Shown: piece by piece, positions 46,038 through 58,226 of the stretch
How the letters are laid out: every line of letters begins with the position of its first letter
How positions within the stretch are numbered: the first letter of the stretch is position 1
Origin: Camarhynchus parvulus
Lineage: Eukaryota > Chordata > Aves > Passeriformes > Thraupidae
Reading direction: 5' to 3'
Assembly: GCF_901933205.1 (NCBI RefSeq)
Contig: NC_044573.1
Location: 59,088,493-59,152,492 of the forward strand
Length of the DNA: 64,000 nucleotides
Notes under the pieces: generated by a model
What the model saw: the letters and a program-made list of their open reading frames with translations, nothing else
What the model was told of the DNA's origin: nothing
Database searches by the model: none
Program-made: the position numbers and the translations under genes

Positions 46038-49000
46038 CTGTGGACAGAGAAAAACAGTGTCAAAAAGCAAAGTCTGAGGTCATAAAAGACATGTGATCGT
46101 GATCTAAGTGAACCGTCATCTACATTTAATGTGCACACCAGGGGGCTCTGAATTACATCCCATAGCCATAGCATTAGTCTAACAGAACCAAAATAAAAAA
46201 AAAAATCTAAAATTTTCTAAAAGATATTTTTAATGGAATGTCGCATCCCCTTTGGAATATGAGAGATTACTTCAATAAAGAGAGACAGTGCTTACATTAT
46301 TAAAGAAACAGAATTAAAATTTGATTCTAAGAGCAGAACTGTCCAAAACCAACAAACAAAACATATTTCAACTTAAACATGTATTTATCCTTCCAGCTAT
46401 GGACAGAACACAATGAAATACAGTATTTCTCTCTTAACTACAGCTACAGAAACTTTTAGAGGCCAGACTGGATCTGACGACTCAAATAATGACAACTGAG
46501 ATTCATTTGTGGTTAAATTAAAGAATTATAATTGCTAGGTGAGTAAAGAAATAAGAAATAGAGTTTTAAAAGAAGGGCAAACTGCAGTTAATTTGAAAGA
46601 ATTTTATTACTAAGTTACCATCCTTCATCCTATCATGCTACTTAAAGATCTTTCTCCTGAAAAACATCCATCTCTACCTTCAGTGCAGAGACTGATCAAT
46701 AGATGGAATGATTTTTTCTAAATTAGATTAGTGTTTTCAGTCAGTAGAAAATGCTCCAGGTTCTGAACCACTTACTGCTCAGTTTGTAAGACTGAACTCA
46801 GGTCACACATCATACTGAATACATTTCTTTGAGAATACTCCTGACAGCCAGATAACATTCTACATTAGTCGTGGGTCATAGCCTTGTAACTGGTATGTAA
46901 TTAAGAAGCAGCTACTTTTCATCTTCCAGGGCAGATACATATACTCAAAAATTAACTGTGTGTCAATTAAATGACACAATTATTATTGCTATTCATTATT
47001 TTTATAATGAGCAAGCCCAGAAGTGACATTTCACATATTGCTGAAGCTCTGATGTTTTTCAACGACACTGTAAAAAACATGTAGAGAACTTGCTGTTTCT
47101 CTTTCTTTTAAAAATCTTAGAGAATGCTTTGGATACTTTCAAAATTCAGAACCAAGCTTTTTGTTAGGGGATATCTCACAGTATATATGTTGCCATGTCA
47201 CGGGGATATTGCTATTAAAGAATTCCTTGTATTTAGATGGGATGTAAATACAAGCTTTTATGTGACTTTAAGAACTAAGGCACACATCGCTGCCATTTCC
47301 CAAGCTCACCTGAAATATTAAGCTGTGTACACGTTCCTTTCAACAACAAAAACATATACATTCAAAAGATTAAAAAAACTAGTTTCTTACAGATTTTCTC
47401 TACCACATAGTAACAAGCAGCACTGGTAACAGAAAAATATAAAAAAAAAAACAGGAAAAAATCAAAAAAACTGCCCAGTGAAGCAAAGACTGCTCCTGAA
47501 GGAAGAATGTTTGGCCAGATTTTGTGACAGATGCACTTGTCAAATCAGATAATACTTTTAAATTTCTTTTCCTACTAGAAACAGAACCCAGGGTATGATC
47601 ACTCTGTGACCACAGACTTCAAAAATAATCATTATTGTTGTTGTTATTATTATTGTCTTATAACTAGGCATGGCTGACTGGCTGTTGAAGCAGCTTATAG
47701 TCAATAAAATGAAGCTGGAAGGCCAGATTTACAATGCAATACCAGGAAGTTCATCAAATCAGGGACAGTAATTGGGCAAGTGCTGACAATTAGTCAGAAA
47801 CAGGTTTCAGCATAAAGTTAATACTAGAAGAGCCCCTTCAGAGAGAAATAAACTTGTACTAATTAAAAGCTTTATTTTATATTTTAAAAAACAATCTTGA
47901 AAATGAGGATTAATTAAGACATCTGATAGAAAATGAACTTTTTTATTAGTTTTTCCTGTGGTCCGTGAGATGTCAAGTCATTAAGCAGTCAGTAATTAAA
48001 ACCCAAAGATTTTATGACTTTGTGTAAGGTGAGTCTGTACACTTGTGGCAAGCCTGGGTCACAGTGAACCACTTTATCATTTTTATAATTTATTAGGATT
48101 TACAGCCAACAGACTTTGACATTGTTTTCTAAACTGGGACAAATTCTGTTTAAAAAAAAAGAAAAAAAAAAAGGAAAAAAAGATTGTGATTCAAAATAAA
48201 TTTGAAAATTGCAGGGTCTCTAGAATTTAATTTGTTCTAATTCTGTCTCTTCCAAAATGTCAATAATCTGCAGATAGTACCTTCCTCTCCCTGTACCTTT
48301 CCTCATGGTCCCTACTCTCCCCATGCAAACACTATGCAGTTTGAATCTCTGGTTCATCTTCTGGCAGAAGTGGGACCATGTTATGTACCCAAACAGTGCT
48401 GTCTCAGTCATGGTTTAGAGGCATAAACACACTAGGGCAGTGTTGAGGATCACATGAACTTACACAGGTGCAAGGTTTTTTAGTCTTAGTGCTAATTCAA
48501 ATCAGTTAAAAATAGTTCTGCCTTGTTCTTTAATTATTTTCTTTTCCCATACACTTACATTGTGAAGTTTCCTCCTATGCAAGAAATAGGGTTACTCTCA
48601 TTTCTACTAGTCCTGAAGATGGATACCAAAAATGATTTACAACTCAGGGCATCCTACCAAGGATGTCTAGGCAGCTTTATGTTAGGAAATCTAGACACCC
48701 AACAGGTGCTGGGGCACCGCCTACAAAAAAAGTCAAAATCAAAGAAGAAAGCAGGACCCTAAACACTCAATGTATCCCCTGTGCTTCCTACGGTCCCCAG
48801 CCTTTAAGTCCTTTCTAAAAAGCCTAAGAATAATTCACTTTTTAATATATAGTGTACAACTACGATTCTGATCTATGAGATAAGACCAGAATATGTTAAC
48901 CTGACTCCTATCAGTTACTACCTAAGTAATGGAATGCTGAAACTGCCAGAATACTAAAGATTTCTCATTTCTGATGAATTTATTTTGCTTTCAAAGGGGA

Positions 49001-51594
49001 GAGCAAATCCATCCTAAAAACCTCAGGAGGAATTTTTCTGTCATATTTTTAATACATTTTTTTCAGTCATTTATCAGGCTTCCTGTAATCACGATGGATT
49101 TTGAGCATCTTTTCATTCATGCTTTAGCAACATTAGATTAATTTGAAAATTAAGTCATTTTCCCATTACAAACCAAAACCAAAACAAAAAAAAAAAAACC
49201 CTTGAGATATCACTAAGGTTCTTGTAAATAATTTGATCCAGTGATGTAGAGGATAGAACCTAAAACCAAAACCTGTCCATACAGTCTCTGGTTCATACAC
49301 CAGCTTGTTGCTGTTGGAAAACCTTCATCCCCCTGTCCCAACATTATTCCTGCTGCATAGGAAAGGTGAGGATCAGGGAAGCAAAGTGAGCTACAGCACT
49401 TCTCTCCATTATCTATTCACAGCTGAAACGCAGAGTCTTTTACAGAAGACAGGCATCCATAGCAGCTCTCATACAGAAGAGAACATGCTCCATCTTTCAA
49501 AAGGAGGGGAAAGACATGATCTCCATCATGTCACAGGGTCCCCCAAGTGTGATGCAACTTCTCAGCAAGCTGGCATCACACTTTCTAGGGGTTTATGCTG
49601 CCTTCTAGGAGCAAATTCACCAATGCTGCCATCTAGGAGACTTTTTGAGCCATTGTGCTCTAGACAGCCCTGACTGAGAGTACATTCCTGGTCTTGTGCT
49701 GAAGCTCAGCTAAAAGCTCCTTGGGACCTCCAGAAAGTGGGACCCTGATTTACCTGGTTACCAGTTAAACTCTTCTCCTAGGCTGAGCAACCATTCAACA
49801 GTCTTTAAATACAAACAAGGAAACAGAATAAAGAAGTGATGACTGTAGTTCACAGCTGACATATTTTTAAAATCTGGCTCAAAACCCTCAAATGAACATA
49901 TAAAAACAGCTAAGTCAATTGCTCTGCAGCAATTTGATGGCAAACCACCAATGACCTCTACATCAAGTCAATCACATTTAAAAGGCATCAGCTGCCTCAA
50001 TTTTCTTCCTCATCAACTAGATCCCCATTTCACATACACTGCTCATAAAAAAACCCAAGCTCCTTCTAATGAATACATGCAAAGGAGATGCTGAAAACAT
50101 CACCCTAATATTTTAATCTCTTTCCTTGCTACTCACTTGCTTCTATTTACATCACATCATCCATCTTGACCTCCATCACTTAAATTATCAATCCCCTTTC
50201 TCTCTATGCTATAATCACCCAGTGATATATATACTTTTGTCATCATCCTGTAATTGCTAGCTTTGTTTCTTTATTGCTCTATGTCTTTTTTCTTTCTCCT
50301 TTTCAATCCCTGAAACAGCTGCCTGTCTCACTCATTCCAAGTTGCCAAAGGAGAAAAAGACATCACATTAAATCTTAATGAGAAAGAAAAAACAAAAAGG
50401 GCCAGGCCCCTATTTACTTCTTTGGTGTAATTAGGCATTCTGGTGAAACAAAGAGCTGTTTACAGAGAACTAGCACAAACTACTGTGTGAGGTGATTTTT
50501 TTCATTAAGAGAGAAATACAGTAGTTAGTGTAATTTGAAAAAACACTGAAAATGTAAACAGCCTACAAATATTAAAATTTTTGGGCAGTGGCTCCTTCAC
50601 TATATCCCTCTGACAAATACAGAGCTTCACAGCATGCGATTGATTTTGCTATTCTTATCATGCATTTGACTGAAGTAGTTCTCTGTAAGCTACCTTTATT
50701 TATGCGCAAGTGCTGTAACTACAAGTTGTTTCTGCTCATCTGCATGTTCCTATATCAAATATAAGTTCTGGCAGTCTCATACTGTCACTGCCTCACATTT
50801 CTGTACGCATGTGAAAGGCATGCCTGTTGGTCTCTGACCGACTCCCACAAATTAGCCACTAACTCCTTTGATATCTGACCTAAAAGGTAATCTTGGCTAT
50901 GCTCAGAATATTTTCTGCTCACAGTATATGCATCAAAGAGCATAAGCTCCTCATTGTGACCCAGGGTGGAGAGCTGACTTTACCTTACAATCCTATTTTT
51001 AAAAGTTCTCTTCATTTTCTCTGGAAATTTACAGGTGCTACCTCATAGTGAGAATAAGATTTTTCTGCAAAAACTAGTAGAGGTCACAAAGTGAATAAAA
51101 TTTCCACACCCCTCCTACAATTCTCCATTTCTAGAATTCTGGCCAGGTGCATGCAGTTCATCTAATGTGCAGAGAAGTGCCTCCAAGCATTTTCAGGGAA
51201 CTAAGCTGAAGAGTTAATTAAGGTACGGGGCTCTTCATATTTAATGAATGTATTACCCACATCTAAACTTGCACTATTGAATATCAAATGGCTCCTGACT
51301 CAAAGTTGTTGGCTTGAGCTATACACAGGGACCAAAAAGTGGAAGACAGAAGGAGGAAAGAGTAGATAAAATGGGGAACAAAAGTAAGGATCACGAGTTA
51401 GGAACAAATAGGAACTGTCTGAAGGTACGCAGAGCTCTGATAGAGGCATAGCTTTCTGATCACAAAAACAAGAATGTTTGATGGCAAATGTCTTCACATA
51501 AAGTTTTAAGATGGCAAAACATGGATCTGAGATCAGATGTAGCACATTCCACAAAAAATCTAAACCTTCTTTTTAATGTACTCATTTTCCTTAC
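46038..51594 (-). other. LAMA2: LAMA2 intron (W5-W6)
   Basis: A 5.6-kb intron. A-rich tracts occur at about 47440-47470, 48149-48182 and 49172-49199, and a TTG/TTA run at 47632-47655. Bases 49290-49790 are less AT-rich but unidentified. No gene or RNA is recognised. Confidence 0.8.
48149..48182. repeat. A-rich low-complexity tract
   Basis: Runs of A interrupted by single or double G. No associated retroposon body was recognised. Confidence 0.8.
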
Positions 51595-51733
51595 CTCTTG
51601 CATAGCTTCATTTGCAAGAGCTTTGGCTTCCTTGGCAACTCTTTCAGCTTCGTCTGTAGAATCCTTGATGTTAGTATAAGCATTGAAAGCCCGTGTGGCA
51701 TTGAAAGAGAGGTTTTTTGCTTCAGTAAGGATT
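51595..51733 (-). CDS. LAMA2: LAMA2 exon W5: coiled coil
   Basis: A 139-bp exon with acceptor tcccaacag and donor AGAG|GTAAGG. A completes glycine with the GG of W4, and the exon ends in phase 0. It encodes ILTEAKNLSFNATRAFNAYT, then NIKDSTDEAERVAKEAKALA and NEAMQE. The regular spacing of A and L in EAERVAKEAKALANEA indicates a heptad helix. Sequons N-L-S and N-A-T. Confidence 0.97.
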
Positions 51734-54700
51734 CTGTTGGGATGAGGAAAGTAAACACACCATTAAACCTGCTGCCAGAGCTCAACGGAACAGAGCATCC
51801 TACATTTTGAAACCCAGCAGCCTGTATTTCTAAGGCTATTTCTAAGGTGTTAGAGAGCAACGCTACATTTGAGATTTTAGGAGATCTGGCATCATGTGTT
51901 TAATGGAATTCATATTTCATCTGGGCAGAAAGACATAAAGAACAATGTTTGCTAAAAGAGGAAGTTCTGTGAGATAAAAATAGACACTGAGAAAAGATAA
52001 CACTGTGCTTAATGCTCTAATACAAGTAACATATTCATCATGTGGGTTTTTAGGCTATGTGCTGAGCCAGGCAACTTGAGGAAACTTGCACTGTATGAAG
52101 GATCATCACAGACATGTTTTAAAGTAGAATCTTTGAAAAATTAATTTTTTGGTCTGGCTGCCAAACACAGAATTGCTAGTTTTGAAGGTGATCTCACAGT
52201 CTAAACCAAATCCTAAATGTTAATTTTGCTGACCAAAATGGAAAACATTAGGCAGTAATGCTTCATATTGAATGTGATGTTAATTAAAAGAAATACTCCA
52301 TTCTGATAGCTATAAATAGATTAAATACAGTTAGTATTTGCTGGTGCAGCGACAGCGTTCAGCTAGACTGCTTCCTAAGGAAATTTCTAGTCAGCAGGCT
52401 GGGGAAATAACTTTCCTTGCATTCTCTCTGTATGATATATTAAAACATTTTCTACAAAGAATTTCTGCACCTACAGAATGAACTTGAAGACAACTATCTC
52501 AGTAGCCATTATGACCAATGCCTATGTTGATTTTAAGAATAAAGTGTTAATGGACTGAAATCCCCATATGAACTGGATAAGAATGGATCTGAACTTGGAT
52601 TTTTGTCTCTCTGGGAAATTTTCTAGCCATGCAGGTGTATGGCAATATGAGAGAGACAGAGATTACTCCTGTTAGACCTGTTCCAGCTTGTATAAACTAG
52701 TCAGTGAGAGGGTGTGTGTGTAAGAAAGGAAAATTCATCCCAGTAATTTATCTGTTCTCTGGAGAACTGTGACAGCTGGGCTCTGATCCTCGCATCAATT
52801 ACTCACTGATTTCTACAAAATGCCACAGAAAAGACAAAGTGGACAGAAGATATAGTCCCTGGATTCAACACGTAGCTAATAGAGGGAGAGAGATTCCCTT
52901 TAGGTTACTGCAGAAACTGCATGACTGAGCTGCCTCTGCATCATCTGTGGAAAAGTGAATTTCTTTCCTCAACAATGGCTGGAGCTCACCAGGCTACTCT
53001 AAGTTTCTGTGATGCTCTGTTAAACAAATGTGGAGCCCAGAATAGCTACCTAGCAAGTACCTCAAGAACTGCTTAGAAACATGGTTCAAATCCTTTCTGG
53101 TTAGGAAAAACCTAAACTGAATTTGCCAAATACCAATGGTGCTTACTCATGAGCAGGCAATTAGCCACAAGCTAGAAGCCTATACTAATGCTTACTTGTA
53201 CACAGCAGAAATAACAGTTTTTTTCCTAGGTTCAGTTCATGAATGGTTCCATGTTCTAACACTCAAGAGAATCCTCATTGTCAATCAATATATTATTAGA
53301 ATCCTTAGAGGGTGACTGGAGAGACAGGGCTCTCCCTCTCTATCTCCCATAAGAAGAAACAGTAATCTACACCAAATTTAGAATTGTCTGAAAGACACTC
53401 CAGTGCCAGTTGTGAAGATAGATACACTTTTTAATTCCTCTAACTGATAGAGACTGCGTATGCCTGTAAAGTGTAACTATTTATTGTCAGTGCATGAAGT
53501 AAACAGCTTTATGCTGATTATACAGCACCACGGTATTTCTTTGTCTTTTGAAGATGTGTATCTATCTGATCACATTAGAAATTTTAACTTTGAACAATCT
53601 GCCTTTAGACATAATTTTTAATGTCCTTGATTTTGCGGAGTTTATTGGGTTTTTTTCGAGAAACTGAGGTTGATATCTGGATCAGATATAGGTATGCATA
53701 GTGCTGTTATCTTAAACACTACCCTAAGCCCCTTAAGGCCAAGCTGTCACCTACATTAAGACAGAAGCATATATAAACACCCATAAAAAGCTCTCTTTTG
53801 AATAGTTACAAAGCTATATCTCAAAGCATGTCTTGCCAATATTTGACTGGGAAGCAAAATCTTTTTTGTCTACATTTTCTCTCTTTCTTAGTTCCTTCAC
53901 GACAACCTTCCACATATTCAGATATTTATGTGTGGTTTGGTGTGACACTAAAGTCACTCATTTTCAAATTCATTTTTACCCAGGAAACCACAGCTATCAT
54001 TATTTTGCGCACACCTTAAAACATGTATTACACTGGGTATCTACAGTAGTGTAACTACACTGTAAATGAAGCCAGTAATTTAGCAAATATCAGAGCTAAT
54101 TTCCAGTCTTTTCCTCAAAATTACAGATTCTAGCAAGAAAAAACTGTCTTAAGCATCTGCTCACAAGTCTTTGGGATATTCAAGTCTTCAGGTAGCATCT
54201 AAAAGATAGAAGCAGCAAAAGAAGTAGCATATTCTTGATATTTAAAAAAATAATACTTTTTTTCTTGCAGTGCTTTTATAAAATAATGAAACTTTGAAGT
54301 TGATGCTGGGAAAAGGTCCAACAGGCAGAATATCCCTGGTCTATTTCTGGGTATTACTATTGCAAATTACATTCACTATTTATGTCTTGCTTTCTTAAGT
54401 GCATAGAATGCAATAAAACAAAAGACACCCCTCTGATTTTCCCCAAAAATTCCCAAAACACCAACAAAACCTTGCTTTATATTCTTTCCATGAAACTATT
54501 TTTATGGTGAGTTATATAGTATCATTCTTCTGAAAGAGCAGTCATATATGTTCATATAAATGAAGGGCATTGCAGTTCTTATATTTAGGAATGTGATAGT
54601 TAGTGGTAAACAGAAACTGAAGTTTCTGTTCTTGGGTTTAAGCATTTTGGTCCAGGACGCCTACTTTTTTGGGAGAGAGTTTTGAAACTGGTGGAGAAAT

Positions 54701-55153
54701 TACTGTCCATCACTAAGGTGGACTTCTGACAGTAAACAATTTAGCAATTTAAAAATCACAATAATAGTCTCCTACCAAAATGGTCATCTTAAAAAGGAAA
54801 GTACTACTTGTTTTTAACAAATGCACGTGAAAATGTGTAGGGAGCTCTTTAAGAAGAATTTATATTTTTTTCACAACATAGCAGCAAGCATATGATAAGT
54901 TAAACTGTGTTCTCAGTGCATCTGAGAGCACTTTTTCTGTCCATGCAGCCTGTAAGAATCACAAGATGTAGGAAACTGCTTACAAGAGATACATAAATTG
55001 ACTAAGTCAATAGCTTATACTTGTATGCACCACTGGTTATTTGTATACCCCCAGTGACAGATGTCAAAGAAGAGGAATGCCCTTCAAGTTCTGTGAAGCA
55101 GTTTTGCAAACCTGCTTCATGGTTTTAGCATTACCAGTGAATGTCTGCCTTAC
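51734..55153 (-). other. LAMA2: LAMA2 intron (W4-W5)
   Basis: A 3.4-kb AT-rich intron. Nothing recognised. Confidence 0.8.
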
Positions 55154-55317
55154 CCATCCAGCACTGCAGATGATTCATTCAGCTGGCCTGCATGGTTCTC
55201 AGCTTGCAACACCTTTTCTGGAAGCATCCTGTCACGAATTTCTTGTGATAAGTCATCTATTTTGTCTTTCAGCTGATCAGACATTGGCTGTATCTTATTT
55301 GCAACACCTTCCACATA
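55154..55317 (-). CDS. LAMA2: LAMA2 exon W4: coiled coil, domain II
   Basis: A 164-bp exon with acceptor cattttcag and donor GATGG|GTAAGG. It starts in phase 0 and leaves GG. It encodes YVEGVANKIQPMSDQLKDKI, then DDLSQEIRDRMLPEKVLQAE and NHAGQLNESSAVLDG. The KIDDLSQEI and SSAVLDG strings match mammalian alpha-2 closely. The sequon N-E-S is present. It belongs to the rod that assembles with the beta and gamma chains. Confidence 0.97.
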
Positions 55318-56442
55318 CTGAAAATGGCAAAAGGAAAGCCTTTAAATTTCTGGTTGCTAGCATTCTGTATCTATATATAAGGGTGTTTCTTCTTTCCTTG
55401 TGGGCTATTATCTCAACTTACCCATGCATTAAAATTTCAGGGAACTAATACAGAATGAGTAATAAGAATGGCTAGACTGGAAAGCAGAGAGGAGATAAAC
55501 AATATTCCAAGAGCTACTCATCTCTCTTGAGCTTAGTAGAAGCTTTTCTTTTACAATTAAAGAATTGTATGGTTTAAAAGCTTATAAACTAATTTGGATG
55601 TTTCCTAAATGTAGATGCATGTATAGCTATATTAAATTATTGCTGCTTTCCACAGTAATAACTATTAAGTGGCAGAAGTTTCATGTTTCAGGATCCTTTG
55701 AGTGGCTACAATGTCTTTTTGCTTACTAAAGCTTCTCAGTAAGAACCATGCTTTTTGAAGACATGCCATTCCTGTTCCAAAAGCCTGTTTCACTGTGTCT
55801 CCTTTTCCATTTCTCCAAAGAGCATTTTTCCATTTATTATGGCAAGCTGTAATGCATACTGGAAATATCTTCAGAACCAATGATACTTCAAGATACCTTT
55901 TTTTTTTGTAGCTACAATACTGATCTCAAACTCTGTTGGCAAAACTTTTAAGGCAGAATTTTCAAAAATATTATGTAAAATGAGATTTCAATCCTCTCCC
56001 TGATCTGTCTAGACTTAAAATTGTGGCCACAGGCAACAAATTATTTCTGAAGCTTCCTTCTGATATACAGGTTTTGTGCAGATAAATCTATACCTAGATT
56101 ACAGAGTTGCAATGAGACTGTGAATGGGTCTGTTGCATCTGTAATTCTCAAGATAAAGTTAGTACCACAATCAGAATACCACATTTATAAATGGCAGAAT
56201 CCCTAAAACATTATGAGCTAGCTCACATGTAATCCAATGAATCACTTAAAACTCCAAATTATTAATTTTTATACACCAGACTAGCTTTTCTGCTATCCAG
56301 CAATGGAAAAAAATATCCCAAGTAAAATATTTCAATATTGATAAATACAATGAAAAATTAAGTGTTACTTTATTTATCTATTTTGCTTCCAGAATGACGT
56401 TTTGTTGTACTAATTCTCTGGTAAGGATGATAAAATACTCAC
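55318..56442 (-). other. LAMA2: LAMA2 intron (W3-W4)
   Basis: A 1.1-kb intron. Nothing recognised. Confidence 0.85.
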
Positions 56443-56559
56443 CTCTACAGCTATGCTGATGTCATTTGCAAGTTTATTGGCTTCATCAAGGACATCATTC
56501 CCTTCCTGAAGGGTCTTCTCAACATCTTGTCTGCCATCTTCTACAGCTTGCTTCCTTTT
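56443..56559 (-). CDS. LAMA2: LAMA2 exon W3: coiled coil
   Basis: A 117-bp exon, exactly 39 codons, phase 0 on both sides, with acceptor cctatag and donor AGAG|GTGAGT. It encodes KRKQAVEDGRQDVEKTLQEG, then NDVLDEANKLANDISIAVE. It is symmetric, so skipping would keep the frame. EGNDVLDEANKLA matches the mammalian chain. Confidence 0.97.
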
Positions 56560-58015
56560 CTATAGGATGAGTTCACACAAAGAAAAAGACGAGTTGTTTA
56601 CTAGAACAGTTCAAATGCCAGCACCTCAGTACAAGACTGCATTTTGTCATCATGCCACAATGCCCCTTCTGCAACTCTGAACTCTCAGAGCTGAGATGGT
56701 GACAAGAATAAAGCACGTGTAAGGTATCTTTCCTTTGTCCTCCCATTCCCAGCTGTGTTTGTCCTCCCATGTGGAAAGATTTTTGTTGCTAACAGAGGTA
56801 ATTGGCTGAAGTACTACTGCAAAATGAACCAGAAAGTTACAAATCCTAATGGTTACCCAGATGTGTAAGTTCCTAATTTTGTAAATCACCTCTGACAATG
56901 AAGGAAAAATTTATAAAAATATTCTGCTGCTTTCCTACTTCCATCCACTGGTACTTCATCAACTGCTGAATGCAAAATAAAAGGTTTGGAGTAACCTAAA
57001 GATTTCTGGTTTTCCAATTAGTAAAACTACGGCATATTGTGTGGTAAGGATGGACTTCTGAATAAAGAATTGGCAAGATCCTGTGCAAGATCCACTGAGT
57101 ATCACAGATTAGTTTGACAGGAGGCCATGGCAGCCTTGTGGGCAGGACTGCTGGAAAGGCACTCTGCTACAGTGATGCAGAGAATATTTTTAAAACTGAA
57201 ATAGCAGGTAATTTCTCCAACCTTTATCCATCCACCTTTGGGAAGAAAATGCACAGAACAGAGATCACCTAAATTTGTCAGATCGCTGCATTTCCTTAAT
57301 TCAAACAAGCACTGAAATCTCTGCTGAGAACGGAGGTCTCAGAACTCTAACCTCATACTGTACTTGAGGTGAAAGCTCACTGAGATACAGAGCTGAAATA
57401 TTCATCTTCATTAGGGTGACTCTGCTCTTTATGTCTTGGTTAAATGCTTGTTAATGTACAGTATAATATGCTCTTTAAGTCTCTGCAATTTAAATTAAAT
57501 CGCAAGCAGACCCCTCTTCTATGGGAGAGATCATTTATAACAGCTACTAACTACCAAGGATAGAGTTTGATTTATTACTCTGTAATATCCACACACCCCC
57601 TTCAGTCTTCTTCCCAGGGGTTGGAGAGGGAGATGAAAGGGTAAGTTTTCTAGAAGCAAATATATGACAGCAACGATTTTAACAGAACTCCTATTTAAAT
57701 ATTGAGCACATGCTTTGAATTTTACATGACTATTTATACTGGGATGAATTTAATTTCCCACAGAATAATAAATCCAGTGTACCTTCCACAAAGCAGATGG
57801 TATTATTTCAATAAAGCAGGGGAGTAATTCTACTTTTAAAAGCCAGTGCAGTTCCTCATTCTGAGGAACACGCTCCCTTTAAATTATATTAGAGACAGTT
57901 AGATTTTTATAATACTTTTTTTTGGCTTATATTTTTGTTTCAATATTTAATCATGCAAAGGTTCCATCTTTAATCAGAATCAAAGTAATCAAGGATAAAA
58001 CCTGTCAGCACTCAC
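56560..58015 (-). other. LAMA2: LAMA2 intron (W2-W3)
   Basis: A 1.5-kb intron. Nothing recognised. Confidence 0.85.
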
Positions 58016-58226
58016 CTCCAGCATGGTCATATTTTTTTGGTTGACTGCAGATAAACGATCAGCCTCCCAGATTTTTCTTGCAGCTTCTTTTAGCAGATCT
58101 TGAGCATCAGCAACTTTGCTTTGGTAGTCTGCTAGCTTGTCCCGGACCTCATTTTTGAGATCTTCATTTTTCTCACTGGGCTCACCAAATGATTTCTTCA
58201 CCTTGTCCAAAAGATCTTCTGCATTC
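58016..58226 (-). CDS. LAMA2: LAMA2 exon W2: coiled coil
   Basis: A 211-bp exon with acceptor tatttcag and donor GGAG|GTGAGT. G completes lysine with the AA of W1, and the exon ends in phase 0. It encodes NAEDLLDKVKKSFGEPSEKN, then EDLKNEVRDKLADYQSKVAD, AQDLLKEAARKIWEADRLSA and VNQKNMTMLE. EVRDKLADY and AVNQKNMT are strong alpha-2 matches. Sequon N-M-T. The central GEPSEKN is a likely short break in the helix. Confidence 0.97.

Noticed and set aside
55041..55448. Open frame of about 135 codons on the plus strand.
   Set aside because: It is the opposite strand of LAMA2 exon W4 plus intron. The real coding strand is minus.
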